Source: Actinomycetes bacterium (GTDB taxonomy: Bacteria > Actinomycetota > Actinomycetes > Mycobacteriales > Mycobacteriaceae). Taken from it: a DNA stretch of 19,309 nucleotides. The translations under genes were made by a program, and so were the position numbers. The notes under the pieces are model-generated. The model was not told the DNA's origin, made no database searches, and worked only from the letters and a program-made list of their open reading frames with translations. Positions 1 through 6,913 of this stretch are shown in pieces. The DNA is taken from contig JAEYMI010000007.1 of assembly GCA_023461275.1 (NCBI GenBank), forward strand, positions 1-19,309, read 5' to 3'. How positions within the stretch are numbered: the first letter of the stretch is position 1; each line of letters starts with the position of its first letter.

Positions 1-117
1 CACCCCGAACGCTACCGGCATCGACGCCCCCAGGCCCCGATCGTTCCCGCGATCGTCGGCATCAACCACAAGACCACCAAGAAAACCCCAGTAACCAACC
101 TGTCTCAGACAGGTTGA
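1..117 (+). CDS. C-terminal end of a truncated CDS, possibly DUF222/13E12-type HNH protein
   Basis: The frame is open from the window edge and ends at TGA 115-117, giving 38 residues that begin HPERYRHRRPQAPIVP and end NLSQTG. No domain can be shown from so short a tail. A basic HPxRYRHRRP segment near the C-terminus reminds me of actinobacterial 13E12 (DUF222 plus HNH endonuclease) proteins, and an undoubted DUF222 N-terminus sits at the other end of the window in the same orientation. That assignment is recollection and context, not proof. The last codons and the first base of the stop form a perfect palindrome (97-115). The fragment is convergent with the SDR gene. It could instead be a decayed remnant or a chance open frame. 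Confidence 0.45.
   Translation, partial: HPERYRHRRPQAPIVPAIVGINHKTTKKTPVTNLSQTG
97..115. repeat. Perfect palindrome overlapping the stop of the left-edge CDS
   Basis: AACCTGTCTCAGACAGGTT is a 9-bp inverted repeat around a single central C. It spans the last six codons and the first base of the TGA. RNA could form a stem with a 3-nt loop, but no T-run follows, so a classic intrinsic terminator is unlikely. It could be the boundary signature of a repeated element or a transcript 3'-end stabiliser. Confidence 0.6.
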
Positions 118-200
118 CTAATTCCGAGCCGGACGCGGACGATCGAACTCGACGCGGAAGAACCGAGAACCCGGCCCGACGCGGACGAACCGAACCGAGC

Positions 201-956
201 TCAGTCCTTCGGACCACCCGCGACGTAGATGACCTGACCCGACACGAACCCGGCGCCTTCGCTGGCGAAGAACGACGCGGTGTGCGCGATGTCCTCGGGC
301 ACACCGGTGCGGTTGACCGGGATCTGGGCGGCGGTCAGCTTCTTGAACTCCTCGAAGTCGACGCCGACGCGCGCGGCGGTGGCCGCGGTCATGTCGGTTT
401 CGATGAAGCCCGGCGCGATGGCGTTGGCCGTGACGCCGAATTTCCCCAGCTCGATGGCGAGGGTCTTGGTGAAGCCCTGCATGCCGGCCTTGGCTGCGGA
501 GTAGTTGGCCTGGCCACGGTTGCCCAGCGCCGACGTGCTCGACAGGTTCACGATGCGACCCCACCCGGCGTCGACCATGTGCTTCTGGCAGGCCCGGCTC
601 ATCAGGAAGGCGCCGCGCAGGTGGACGGCCATGACGGCATCCCAGTCGTCGACGCTCATCTTGAAGAGCAGGTTGTCGCGCAGGATGCCGGCGTTGTTGA
701 CCAGCACCGTCGGCGCGCCGAGCTCGCCTACCACCTTCTCGACGGCTGCGGCGACCGACGCCTCGTCGGAAACGTTTGCCCCGACCGCGATGGCCTTACC
801 GCCGGCCGAGGTGATGGCCTCGACGGTGTCGGCGCAGGCCGACTCGTCGAGGTCGAGCACGGCCACGGCCAGCCCGTCGGAGGCCAGGCGCTTGGCGACG
901 GCGGCGCCGATCCCGCGCGCCGACCCGGTGACGATCGCTACTTTGTCTGAACTCAC
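201..956 (-). CDS. FabG-like short-chain dehydrogenase/reductase (3-oxoacyl or 3-hydroxyacyl type)
   Basis: This 251-residue classical SDR is an NAD(P)-dependent oxidoreductase expected to act in the cytosol on 3-oxoacyl-ACP/CoA or 3-hydroxyacyl substrates. The cofactor motif TGSARGIG is at residues 10-17, NNAG at 87-90, and the catalytic set Ser139, Tyr152 and Lys156 lies in NLSSTSALGNRGQANYSAAK. The C-terminal GPKD follows a typical SGQVIYVAGG strand. Start choice: GTG at 956 is preceded by GGAGGT (969-964) with a 7-nt spacer, so it is preferred over the ATG at 971, which overlaps that ribosome site. The usual tetrad Asn is His112 in VHLRGAF, a segment that recalls the dehydrogenase domain of 17-beta-HSD type 4, so a 3-hydroxyacyl-CoA dehydrogenase role is as likely as fatty acid synthesis. 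It is divergent from glmU. Confidence 0.88.
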   Translation of the reverse strand: MSSDKVAIVTGSARGIGAAVAKRLASDGLAVAVLDLDESACADTVEAITSAGGKAIAVGANVSDEASVAAAVEKVVGELGAPTVLVNNAGILRDNLLFKMSVDDWDAVMAVHLRGAFLMSRACQKHMVDAGWGRIVNLSSTSALGNRGQANYSAAKAGMQGFTKTLAIELGKFGVTANAIAPGFIETDMTAATAARVGVDFEEFKKLTAAQIPVNRTGVPEDIAHTASFFASEGAGFVSGQVIYVAGGPKD

Positions 957-1021
957 GGCAACTACCTCCATTGGTGTCTTGTCCCACAGTTTTTCTATCA
1001 GGCCCTTCTCCGACCGAGTGA

Positions 1022-1048
1022 TGCGCACCACCGATGCCGTGGTGCGTA
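1022..1048. promoter_or_regulatory. Imperfect dyad between the SDR gene and glmU (candidate operator)
   Basis: Arms TGCGCACCAC (1022-1031) and GTGGTGCGTA (1039-1048) pair at 9 of 10 positions around a 7-bp spacer. The dyad lies in the 165-bp divergent intergenic region, so it could be a repressor site for either gene. No regulator gene is adjacent. Confidence 0.4.
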
Positions 1049-1066
1049 GGATCGTCGCGGTACAGA

Positions 1067-1078
1067 CCACAGCTGTGG
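1067..1078. promoter_or_regulatory. Perfect 12-bp palindrome upstream of glmU
   Basis: CCACAGCTGTGG is a perfect palindrome 43 bp upstream of the glmU ATG and 19 bp from the larger dyad at 1022-1048. It is a candidate protein-binding site. Its size alone makes chance occurrence possible in GC-rich DNA. Confidence 0.3.
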
Positions 1079-1121
1079 CCTCCCCGGCCCGGCCTTCTCA
1101 AGCGTCGACAGGTGACATGAC

Positions 1122-2594
1122 ATGACGGAGACCCCTGCTCCGGAGACGTCCACCGGGCCGACCGCCGTGATCGTTCTCGCGGCGGGCGCGGGCACCCGGA
1201 TGAGGTCCAAGACCCCGAAAATCCTGCACACGCTGGCCGGCCGTGCCCTGCTTGGACATGTGCTCACCGGCGCGGCCGACATCAATCCACAAGCCCTGGT
1301 GGCCGTGGTCAGCCACGAACGCGAACGGGTCAGCGCCGCCATCACCGACACCGCCACCGAGCTGGGCCGCAGCATCGACATCGCCGTCCAGGACACCCCG
1401 CGCGGCACCGGTGACGCCGCCCGCGTCGGACTCGACGCACTTCCCGACTCGTTCACCGGCACCGTCATCGTCACCGCCGCCGACGTGCCGATGCTCGACG
1501 GACCCACCTTGCGCGCACTCGCCGACACCCACCTCGCCGACGGGGGCGCCGGCGTCACGCTGACCACCTTCGTCGCCGACGATCCGTCCGGCTACGGACG
1601 GATCGTCCGCACCAACGACAACTCGGTGCAGGCGATCGTCGAGGACCGGGACGCCACTCTGGCGCAACGGGCCATCACCGAGGTCAATGCCGGGGTGTAC
1701 GCCTTCGAGGCCGGCGCCCTGCGTGACGCGTTGGCCCAGCTGTCCACGCACAACTCCCAGGGCGAGTACTACCTGACCGACGTGGTGGCCATCGCCCGCA
1801 CCACCGGCCGGCGGGTCCGCGCCTTCACCGTCGACGACCCACTCCTGGTCGCCGGCTGCAACGACCGCGCCCAACTCTCCGATCTCGGAGCGGAGTTGAA
1901 CCGTCGGATCATCCGGCGCCACCAACTCGCCGGCGTCACCGTCGTCGACCCGGCCACCACCTGGATCGACATCGACGTCACCATCGAGTCCGACGTACGC
2001 ATCGAGCCGGGCACCCAGCTGCTGGGTCGCACGAGTGTCGCCGAGGACGCGACCATCGGACCCGACACCACCCTGCGCGACGTCATCGTCGAATCCGGTG
2101 CCAGCGTGATCCGCACCCAGGGCAGCGACTCGGTGATCGGGGCCGACGCCCAGGTGGGGCCGTTCGCATACCTGCGTCCGGGTACCCGGCTGGCCACCCG
2201 CGGCAAGATCGGGACCTTCGTGGAGACCAAGAACGCCGAGATCGGCGCGGGCAGCAAGATCCCGCACCTCACCTACGTCGGCGACGCCACCATCGGTGAG
2301 GAATCCAACGTCGGCGCGTCCAGCGTCTTCGTCAACTACGACGGCGTGAACAAGCACCGAACGGTGATCGGGTCTCATTGCCGGACCGGGTCTGACAACA
2401 TGTTCGTGGCACCGGTGCAGGTCGGAGACGGGGCGTATACCGGCGCAGGAACCGTCGTGAGGCAAGATGTACCGCCGGGAGCCCTTGCGATATCGGCGGG
2501 TGAACAACGCAACATCGAAGGCTGGGTGGTGCGCAAGCGTCCGGACACGGCCGCCGCGCGTGCCGCGCTCGACGCCCAGCAGCAACAGCCCTGA
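1122..2594 (+). CDS. glmU: Bifunctional GlmU: GlcNAc-1-P uridyltransferase / GlcN-1-P acetyltransferase
   Basis: GlmU makes UDP-GlcNAc for peptidoglycan and arabinogalactan linker synthesis: the C-terminal domain acetylates GlcN-1-P with acetyl-CoA, and the N-terminal domain adds UMP from UTP. The 490-residue length fits actinobacterial GlmU. The N-terminal nucleotidyltransferase signature LAAGAGTRM is at residues 19-27, with PKILH just after, QDTPRGTGDA near 90-99 and AADVP near 119-123. The C-terminal half is a left-handed beta-helix of hexapeptide repeats carrying RPGT, the catalytic-His segment KIPHLTYVGD, NYDGVNKHRT and SDNMFVAPV. The last ~30 residues are a polar Ala/Gln tail. ATG 1122 has AGGTGA (1110-1115) 6 nt upstream. 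It is followed by prs after 67 bp, the pairing seen in M. tuberculosis (Rv1018c-Rv1017c). Confidence 0.97.
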   Translation: MTETPAPETSTGPTAVIVLAAGAGTRMRSKTPKILHTLAGRALLGHVLTGAADINPQALVAVVSHERERVSAAITDTATELGRSIDIAVQDTPRGTGDAARVGLDALPDSFTGTVIVTAADVPMLDGPTLRALADTHLADGGAGVTLTTFVADDPSGYGRIVRTNDNSVQAIVEDRDATLAQRAITEVNAGVYAFEAGALRDALAQLSTHNSQGEYYLTDVVAIARTTGRRVRAFTVDDPLLVAGCNDRAQLSDLGAELNRRIIRRHQLAGVTVVDPATTWIDIDVTIESDVRIEPGTQLLGRTSVAEDATIGPDTTLRDVIVESGASVIRTQGSDSVIGADAQVGPFAYLRPGTRLATRGKIGTFVETKNAEIGAGSKIPHLTYVGDATIGEESNVGASSVFVNYDGVNKHRTVIGSHCRTGSDNMFVAPVQVGDGAYTGAGTVVRQDVPPGALAISAGEQRNIEGWVVRKRPDTAAARAALDAQQQQP

Positions 2595-2661
2595 TAGCAA
2601 CAAGCAGCAGGTCTGTCACGCAGCCCAGAGCACAGATCCACCGACGAGTAGAAGAGTTTTC

Positions 2662-3639
2662 ATGACCTGGACCACCGACAACCAGAAGAACCTCATGCTG
2701 TTCTCTGGCCGCGCCCACCCCGCTCTCGCCCAGGCAGTCGCCGACGAGCTCGGCATCAGGGTCACCCCGCAGACCGCCCGGAACTTCGCCAACGGCGAGA
2801 TCTTCGTGCGTTTCGAGGAGTCGGTCCGCGGCTCGGATGCCTTCGTGCTGCAGTCGTGCCCCGCCCCGCTCAACGAGTGGGTGATGGAGGCGCTGATCAT
2901 GATCGACGCGCTCAAGCGCGGTTCGGCCAAGCGCATCAGTGTGATCCTGCCGTTCTACCCGTATGCGCGCCAGGACAAGAAGCACCGTGGGCGTGAACCC
3001 ATCTCGGCTCGTCTCATCGCCGATCTGCTACAGACCGCGGGCGCCGACCGGATCATCACCGTCGACCTGCACACCGACCAGATCCAGGGCTTCTTCGACG
3101 GCCCGGTCGACCACATGCATGCCCTCGGCCAGCTCTCGGAGTACGTACGCACCAAGTACGGCACCGACAACATCGCCATCGTCTCCCCCGACTCCGGTCG
3201 TGTGCGGGTGGCCGAGAAGTGGGCCGACGCGCTCGACGGCGCACCGGTGGCCTTCATCCACAAGACCCGCGATCCGCTGGTCGCCAATCAGGTTGTCGCA
3301 CACCGCGTCGTCGGTGAGGTCGAGGGACGCACCTGCGTGCTGATCGACGACATGATCGACACCGGCGGCACCATCGCCGGAGCGGTGAGCAAGCTCAAGG
3401 ACGCCGGTGCCGGCGACGTCGTCATCGCCACCACGCACGCGGTCTTCTCCGACCCGGCGACCGAACGCCTCGCCTCGTGCGGCGCCTCGGAGGTCATCGC
3501 GACCGACACCCTGCCGATCCCGCCGGAGAAGCACTTCCCGACGCTGACCGTGCTCTCGATCGCACCGCTGCTGGCGCAGACGATCCGTGAGGTGTTCGAG
3601 AACGGCTCGGTGACAAGCCTTTTCGACGGCGTCGCCTGA
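2662..3639 (+). CDS. prs: Ribose-phosphate pyrophosphokinase (PRPP synthetase)
   Basis: Prs converts ribose 5-phosphate and ATP to PRPP, the precursor of purines, pyrimidines, NAD, His, Trp and, in this order of bacteria, decaprenyl-phosphoryl-arabinose for the cell wall. The 325 residues match class I enzymes. Visible motifs are FANGEIFVRFEESVRG (42-57), the ATP-site segment LPFYPYARQDKKHRGREP (96-113), the catalytic-His segment DLHTDQIQGFF (135-145) and the PRPP-binding loop VLIDDMIDTGGT (226-237). An in-frame extension begins at 2467 inside glmU, but ATG 2662 starts the family-conserved N-terminus and has GAAGAG 5 nt upstream. It probably shares the glmU transcript. Confidence 0.97.
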   Translation: MTWTTDNQKNLMLFSGRAHPALAQAVADELGIRVTPQTARNFANGEIFVRFEESVRGSDAFVLQSCPAPLNEWVMEALIMIDALKRGSAKRISVILPFYPYARQDKKHRGREPISARLIADLLQTAGADRIITVDLHTDQIQGFFDGPVDHMHALGQLSEYVRTKYGTDNIAIVSPDSGRVRVAEKWADALDGAPVAFIHKTRDPLVANQVVAHRVVGEVEGRTCVLIDDMIDTGGTIAGAVSKLKDAGAGDVVIATTHAVFSDPATERLASCGASEVIATDTLPIPPEKHFPTLTVLSIAPLLAQTIREVFENGSVTSLFDGVA

Positions 3640-3679
3640 TCGCAGGCGCGAGCTAACCACACCCCGAACACCTCCGACG

Positions 3680-4849
3680 ATGCCGACCACGGCCACCCGA
3701 CGCGACTGGGCGGCCGTGGCGTCACTCGGTCTCGGTGTGTTCACCATCACCACCACCGAGATCATGCCGATCGGCCTGTTGCGGCCGATGGCCGACGACC
3801 TGGCCGTCTCCGAGGGCGCGATCGGTCTGACGGTGACCTTCTTCGCGTTCGTCGCCGCATTCAGCGCGCTGATACTGACCTCCGCGACTCGTCGAATCGA
3901 CCGCCGGCCGATCCTGCTCTCGGTGCTCGCGCTGTTCGTCGTCGGAAACACGCTGACCGCGTTGACAACCGGGTACGCGATGCTGGTGATCGTCCGCGTG
4001 GTGATCGGTGTGGCGTTGGGCCTGATGTGGGCGATCATGGCCGCCACCGCCGTTCGACTGGTCCCGCCGAACGCGGCGGTCCGCGCCACGACGATCGCCT
4101 TCTCGGGGGTGTCGTTGGCGTCGGTCTTCGGACTGCCGGTCGGCACATTCATCGGCCAGCTGCTGGGCTGGCGGGCCGCGTTCTGGACGTTGGCCGGTCT
4201 CAGTGCGGTCGCGTTAGTGGCCCTGGCCATTTTCCTACGGTCGGTCCCGGCCGACACTGACACCATCGGCCTACGCGGACTACCCCGACTGCTACGCATG
4301 AAGCACCTGCGCACCACCCTGATCGTGACCGCCTTGGCGGTCACCGGGGCGTATGCCGCCTACACCTACGTGACCCCGCTGATCGTCGAGGTCATCGGCA
4401 TCGACGCCGGGCTGGTGAGCGTGGTGCTGTTGGTGATGGGTGCGGCAGGCGTCGCGGGCAACTTCGGTGCGGGTGCGTTCCTGACGCGGACGACCTCGGT
4501 CCGCGGGTCGTTGTGCTCGTTGATCGGATTGCTCGCTGCCGCACTGGTTTTGACGATCCTCACCCGCGAGTGGGTGGCCGTGGCCGTGATCGGGTTGCTG
4601 ATCTGGGCGGTCGGCTACGCCGCCATCCCGATCGGGCTGCAGACCACCGTGTTTCGCGTCGCGCCTGGCTACCGCGAATCGGCGACCGCGCTGTATTCGA
4701 CGACGTTCAACCTCTCCATCGGGCTCGGTGCCCTCGTCGGAGCGCTCGCCATCGAGCGTGCCGGCGCGTTGGCGCCGACCATCGTCGGGGCGGTGGGCGC
4801 CACGCTGGCGTTGATCGTCGCTAGTCGATTGCCCGCACGGGTAGCGTGA
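3680..4849 (+). CDS. Major facilitator superfamily transporter (DHA1/AraJ-like)
   Basis: This 389-residue protein is almost wholly hydrophobic, with about twelve predicted membrane helices. The N-terminal TTTEIMPIGLLRPMADDL and the loop-2 motif TRRIDRRPILL after helix 2 match the drug:H+ antiporter-1 group that includes AraJ, NepI and Cmx-like efflux pumps. WRAAFW near residues 169-174 is a common end-of-helix-5 element of these proteins. The substrate cannot be told from sequence; efflux of a sugar, nucleoside or drug is typical of the family. It begins 40 bp after prs without a clear ribosome site and is followed after 6 bp by an ArsC-like gene, so the two are likely co-transcribed. M. tuberculosis has lpqT after prs instead, so this gene is part of a lineage-variable insert. 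Confidence 0.88.
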   Translation: MPTTATRRDWAAVASLGLGVFTITTTEIMPIGLLRPMADDLAVSEGAIGLTVTFFAFVAAFSALILTSATRRIDRRPILLSVLALFVVGNTLTALTTGYAMLVIVRVVIGVALGLMWAIMAATAVRLVPPNAAVRATTIAFSGVSLASVFGLPVGTFIGQLLGWRAAFWTLAGLSAVALVALAIFLRSVPADTDTIGLRGLPRLLRMKHLRTTLIVTALAVTGAYAAYTYVTPLIVEVIGIDAGLVSVVLLVMGAAGVAGNFGAGAFLTRTTSVRGSLCSLIGLLAAALVLTILTREWVAVAVIGLLIWAVGYAAIPIGLQTTVFRVAPGYRESATALYSTTFNLSIGLGALVGALAIERAGALAPTIVGAVGATLALIVASRLPARVA

Positions 4850-4855
4850 GCACCT

Positions 4856-5197
4856 GTGGACGTCACGATCTATCACAATCCCAAGTGCTCGACCTCACGC
4901 AAAGCGCTGAACCACCTGCGCGACGCCGGGATCGATCCGACCATCGTGAAGTATCTCGACGTCGGATTCACCCGCGCCCAGCTCGAGCGGATGATCGCCG
5001 ACGCCGGACTCACCATCCGCCAGGCGGCCCGCAAGCGTGAAGCGCTGTACAAGGAACTCGACCTCGACTCACTACCCGAGGACAAGCTGCTCGCTGAGAT
5101 GGTGCAGCATCCGATCCTGGTGGAACGACCCTTCGTGGTCACCGAGAAGGGCACCCGGCTGGCCCGGCCGGTGGAGAAGCTCGACGAGATCATCTGA
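4856..5197 (+). CDS. arsC: ArsC-family arsenate reductase (glutaredoxin type) or YffB-like relative
   Basis: ArsC reduces arsenate to arsenite using glutathione/glutaredoxin or, in actinobacteria, possibly mycothiol systems. The 113-residue length is a little short of E. coli ArsC (141). The catalytic segment YHNPKCSTSRKAL places the nucleophilic Cys at residue 11, aligned with E. coli Cys12. The three arginines of the oxyanion site appear as Arg59 (RQAARKRE), Arg91 (HPILVERPFVV) and Arg104 (GTRLARP), supporting real reductase activity over the inactive YffB branch. The start is GTG 4856, immediately before DVTIYHNP. It sits 6 bp after the MFS gene. No arsR, arsB or acr3 is nearby, so this is not a standard ars operon and a general thiol-redox role is possible. 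Confidence 0.85.
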   Translation: MDVTIYHNPKCSTSRKALNHLRDAGIDPTIVKYLDVGFTRAQLERMIADAGLTIRQAARKREALYKELDLDSLPEDKLLAEMVQHPILVERPFVVTEKGTRLARPVEKLDEII

Positions 5198-5220
5198 CCC
5201 GACCCGACCCGACCCAACCC
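5196..5220 (+). repeat. Short GACCC pentamer array at the end of the ArsC-like gene
   Basis: Four GACCC units (5196-5215) and one AACCC unit (5216-5220) start inside the stop codon. This is a small simple-sequence tract prone to slippage. It lies after the stop, so coding is not affected. Confidence 0.6.
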
Positions 5221-5268
5221 TGAGCCGGCCTAACGAAATTGTCGGTGGGCGGTGCAACACTGCTCACC

Positions 5269-6219
5269 ATGACCACCGTTCCTGACTCGCCACACCTCAC
5301 CGAGGCCGAACTCGCGATCTCGACCGTGGGCGCCGACTGCGCGTCGGAAACCATCACCGCCGCAGCCAGGGCCGCATCGACGATGGCCGGAATCTACGAT
5401 CCGCCACCGGGCGTCTCCTTCGCCGATTATCGACGCCAGATCTTCTTCGGTTCGCCCGATCGCGTCGACTCAGCCGAAGACCTGATGGTCGCCGGCGTTC
5501 CGATTCGACGTTTCACGCCCTCGGGACCGGCGCGCGGTCACTATCTGCACCTGCACGGCGGCGGCTGGTGCCTCGGCAGCCATGACACGCAAGACACCCG
5601 GCTCCAATCCCTCTCCGACGCAACAGGTCTCGTGGTGTCCAGCGTAGGATACCGACTCGCTCCCGAGCACCCCTTCCCGGCGTGTGCCGACGACGCGCTC
5701 ACGGTCGCGAAAGCCGTGCTGGCCCAACCTGGTGTTCATGCGATCGGCGGGGAGTCCGCGGGTGCACATCTGGCGGTCCTGACGATGCTCACACTTCGCG
5801 ACGAGGGCGAGACATATTCCGGCCGAACGGGATTCGATGCAACAGGATTCGACGCCGCCGTACTGACCTTCGGCGCCTACGATCTGTCGGTCCCCCGACT
5901 CGACCTGCCGGTGGGGATGTTGCTCCCCGGCGCCGACCTCGACGCTCGCCGTGACCCGACGGTCTCGCCGCTGTACGCCGACCTCTCCGGCCTGCCACCG
6001 GCGCGGTTCATCGTCGGCACCCGCGATGCGCTGCTGTCGTCGACACTCGGCCTGCACGCCGCGTGGCCGACTCATGACACAAACGAACTCGACGTCTTCG
6101 CCGGTGCTGCACACGCTTTCACCACCTCACCGATCCGAGCGACCGAGATCGCACGCGAACGCGAACACGCCTTCCTGTCCGGCGTGGCGGCACGCGCCGA
6201 ACAGGTAACCGTCTACTAG
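5269..6219 (+). CDS. Alpha/beta hydrolase, hormone-sensitive-lipase family esterase
   Basis: This is a probable cytosolic carboxylesterase of the bacterial HSL family (alpha/beta hydrolase fold-3), 316 residues from ATG 5269. The oxyanion-hole motif HGGGW is at residues 96-100, followed by SVGYRLAPEHPFPA (125-138), the nucleophile elbow GESAG with Ser163, Asp253 in VGTRDALL and His282 in AAHAF, so the catalytic set is complete. An in-frame TTG at 5239 would add ten residues, but nothing recommends it. The residues before about 70 form the variable cap. Substrates in this family are short acyl esters, and the exact one is not predictable. Its stop codon interlocks with that of the opposing LEH-like gene at CTAG 6216-6219. 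Confidence 0.9.
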   Translation: MTTVPDSPHLTEAELAISTVGADCASETITAAARAASTMAGIYDPPPGVSFADYRRQIFFGSPDRVDSAEDLMVAGVPIRRFTPSGPARGHYLHLHGGGWCLGSHDTQDTRLQSLSDATGLVVSSVGYRLAPEHPFPACADDALTVAKAVLAQPGVHAIGGESAGAHLAVLTMLTLRDEGETYSGRTGFDATGFDAAVLTFGAYDLSVPRLDLPVGMLLPGADLDARRDPTVSPLYADLSGLPPARFIVGTRDALLSSTLGLHAAWPTHDTNELDVFAGAAHAFTTSPIRATEIAREREHAFLSGVAARAEQVTVY

Positions 6220-6650
6220 CGGCTGACAGCGTGCAGCGGCTTCCGCAAGCTCGGAATCACCGTCGCCGCCACACCGCGCACGATCGCCTTGGTGAAGTCG
6301 ACGTAGTCGAAGTAGTCGCGCCACACGGCGATCACACCGTCGCGGACCTCGAACCGGCCGCACACCCAGAACTGCAACGTCACCGGGCCGAGCTTCAGTT
6401 CGTCGATCCGCTCGGTGAGCACCACGTCGTCGTCGGCGGCGATGTTGACCATTCGGTAGTCGAACCCACAGGAGTCGCGATCGAGAAGCCCCATGACCTT
6501 GGCGAACCTCTTCTTGCCGCGCACCGCGGGCAACGAGACGTTGACGTATTCGATGTCGTCGGCGATCCGGTTCAGCCCGGTGCGTACATCGCCGCGGGCC
6601 AGGTCGTCGAGAAACGCGGTGACGATGTCAGCGGGCGAGTTGGAGGTCAT
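6216..6650 (-). CDS. Limonene-1,2-epoxide hydrolase-like protein (NTF2/SnoaL fold)
   Basis: This 144-residue protein has the small cone-shaped alpha+beta NTF2 fold pattern. It looks like the limonene-epoxide hydrolase family that includes Rhodococcus LEH and mycobacterial EphG (Rv2740). The family active site is a Tyr-x-Asn pair plus an Asp-Arg-Asp set; candidates here are Tyr35 and Asn37 (EYVNV), Arg81 and Asp83 (TERID), and Asp112 (WRDYFD). The 46-residue Tyr-to-Arg distance equals that in LEH (Tyr53-Arg99). It would open lipid, terpene or sterol epoxides by adding water. Met650 strand start (cat 6648-6650) precedes TSNSPADIV. It is divergent from rplY and convergent with the esterase. A non-enzymatic SnoaL-like binding protein is the alternative. 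Confidence 0.78.
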   Translation of the reverse strand: MTSNSPADIVTAFLDDLARGDVRTGLNRIADDIEYVNVSLPAVRGKKRFAKVMGLLDRDSCGFDYRMVNIAADDDVVLTERIDELKLGPVTLQFWVCGRFEVRDGVIAVWRDYFDYVDFTKAIVRGVAATVIPSLRKPLHAVSR

Positions 6651-6681
6651 GGCCCCAGTATGCCGGGACCGTCCGGGCAGG

Positions 6682-6708
6682 CGATGTCACTGCCGCGATG
6701 TGACATCG
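6682..6708. promoter_or_regulatory. Perfect 9-bp dyad in the LEH-like/rplY divergent region (candidate operator)
   Basis: CGATGTCAC (6682-6690) and GTGACATCG (6700-6708) are perfect inverted arms separated by 9 bp. The right arm overlaps the candidate -35 of the rplY-facing promoter (6700-6705). The dyad lies 32 bp upstream of the LEH-like start, so a bound protein could affect both directions. The geometry suits a TetR-like dimer, but no such gene is in the window. Confidence 0.5.
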
Positions 6709-6729
6709 GCCCTGCCTATCGCCTATTCT
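6700..6729 (+). promoter_or_regulatory. Candidate housekeeping sigma promoter for rplY
   Basis: GTGACA (6700-6705, 5 of 6 with TTGACA) and TATTCT (6724-6729, 4 of 6 with TATAAT) are 18 bp apart. Transcription would begin near 6736 and leave a leader of about 175 nt before rplY. I see no other gene in the 263-bp intergenic region. Confidence 0.4.
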
Positions 6730-6913
6730 GGTTGCCGTTGTCTCGGCGAGGGTGAGTGATCACCGTTATCGGCGCGACCATCGTGGATCTCCTCGAGCGG
6801 ATGTGAAGACCTCCGTCTCGATGTCTGGTGTGTGATGTCGCTGCGCAGGTGTCGCCGCGTCCGCACCGACCGCCGCGGCCGAACTACAGCCGCCGAAACG
6901 AGGAGAAATCACC

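Noticed and set aside
114..950. Plus-strand frame of 278 codons opposite the SDR gene
   Set aside because: It is the antisense shadow of a gene with full SDR motifs, as high GC content commonly produces.
957..1070. N-terminal extension of the SDR gene up to 1070
   Set aside because: A strong GGAGGT 7 nt before GTG 956 and the normal SDR N-terminus fix the start at 956.
4856..5197. A complete arsenic-resistance operon
   Set aside because: Only the reductase-like gene is present; no ArsR, ArsB, Acr3 or ArsA-type gene is in the window.
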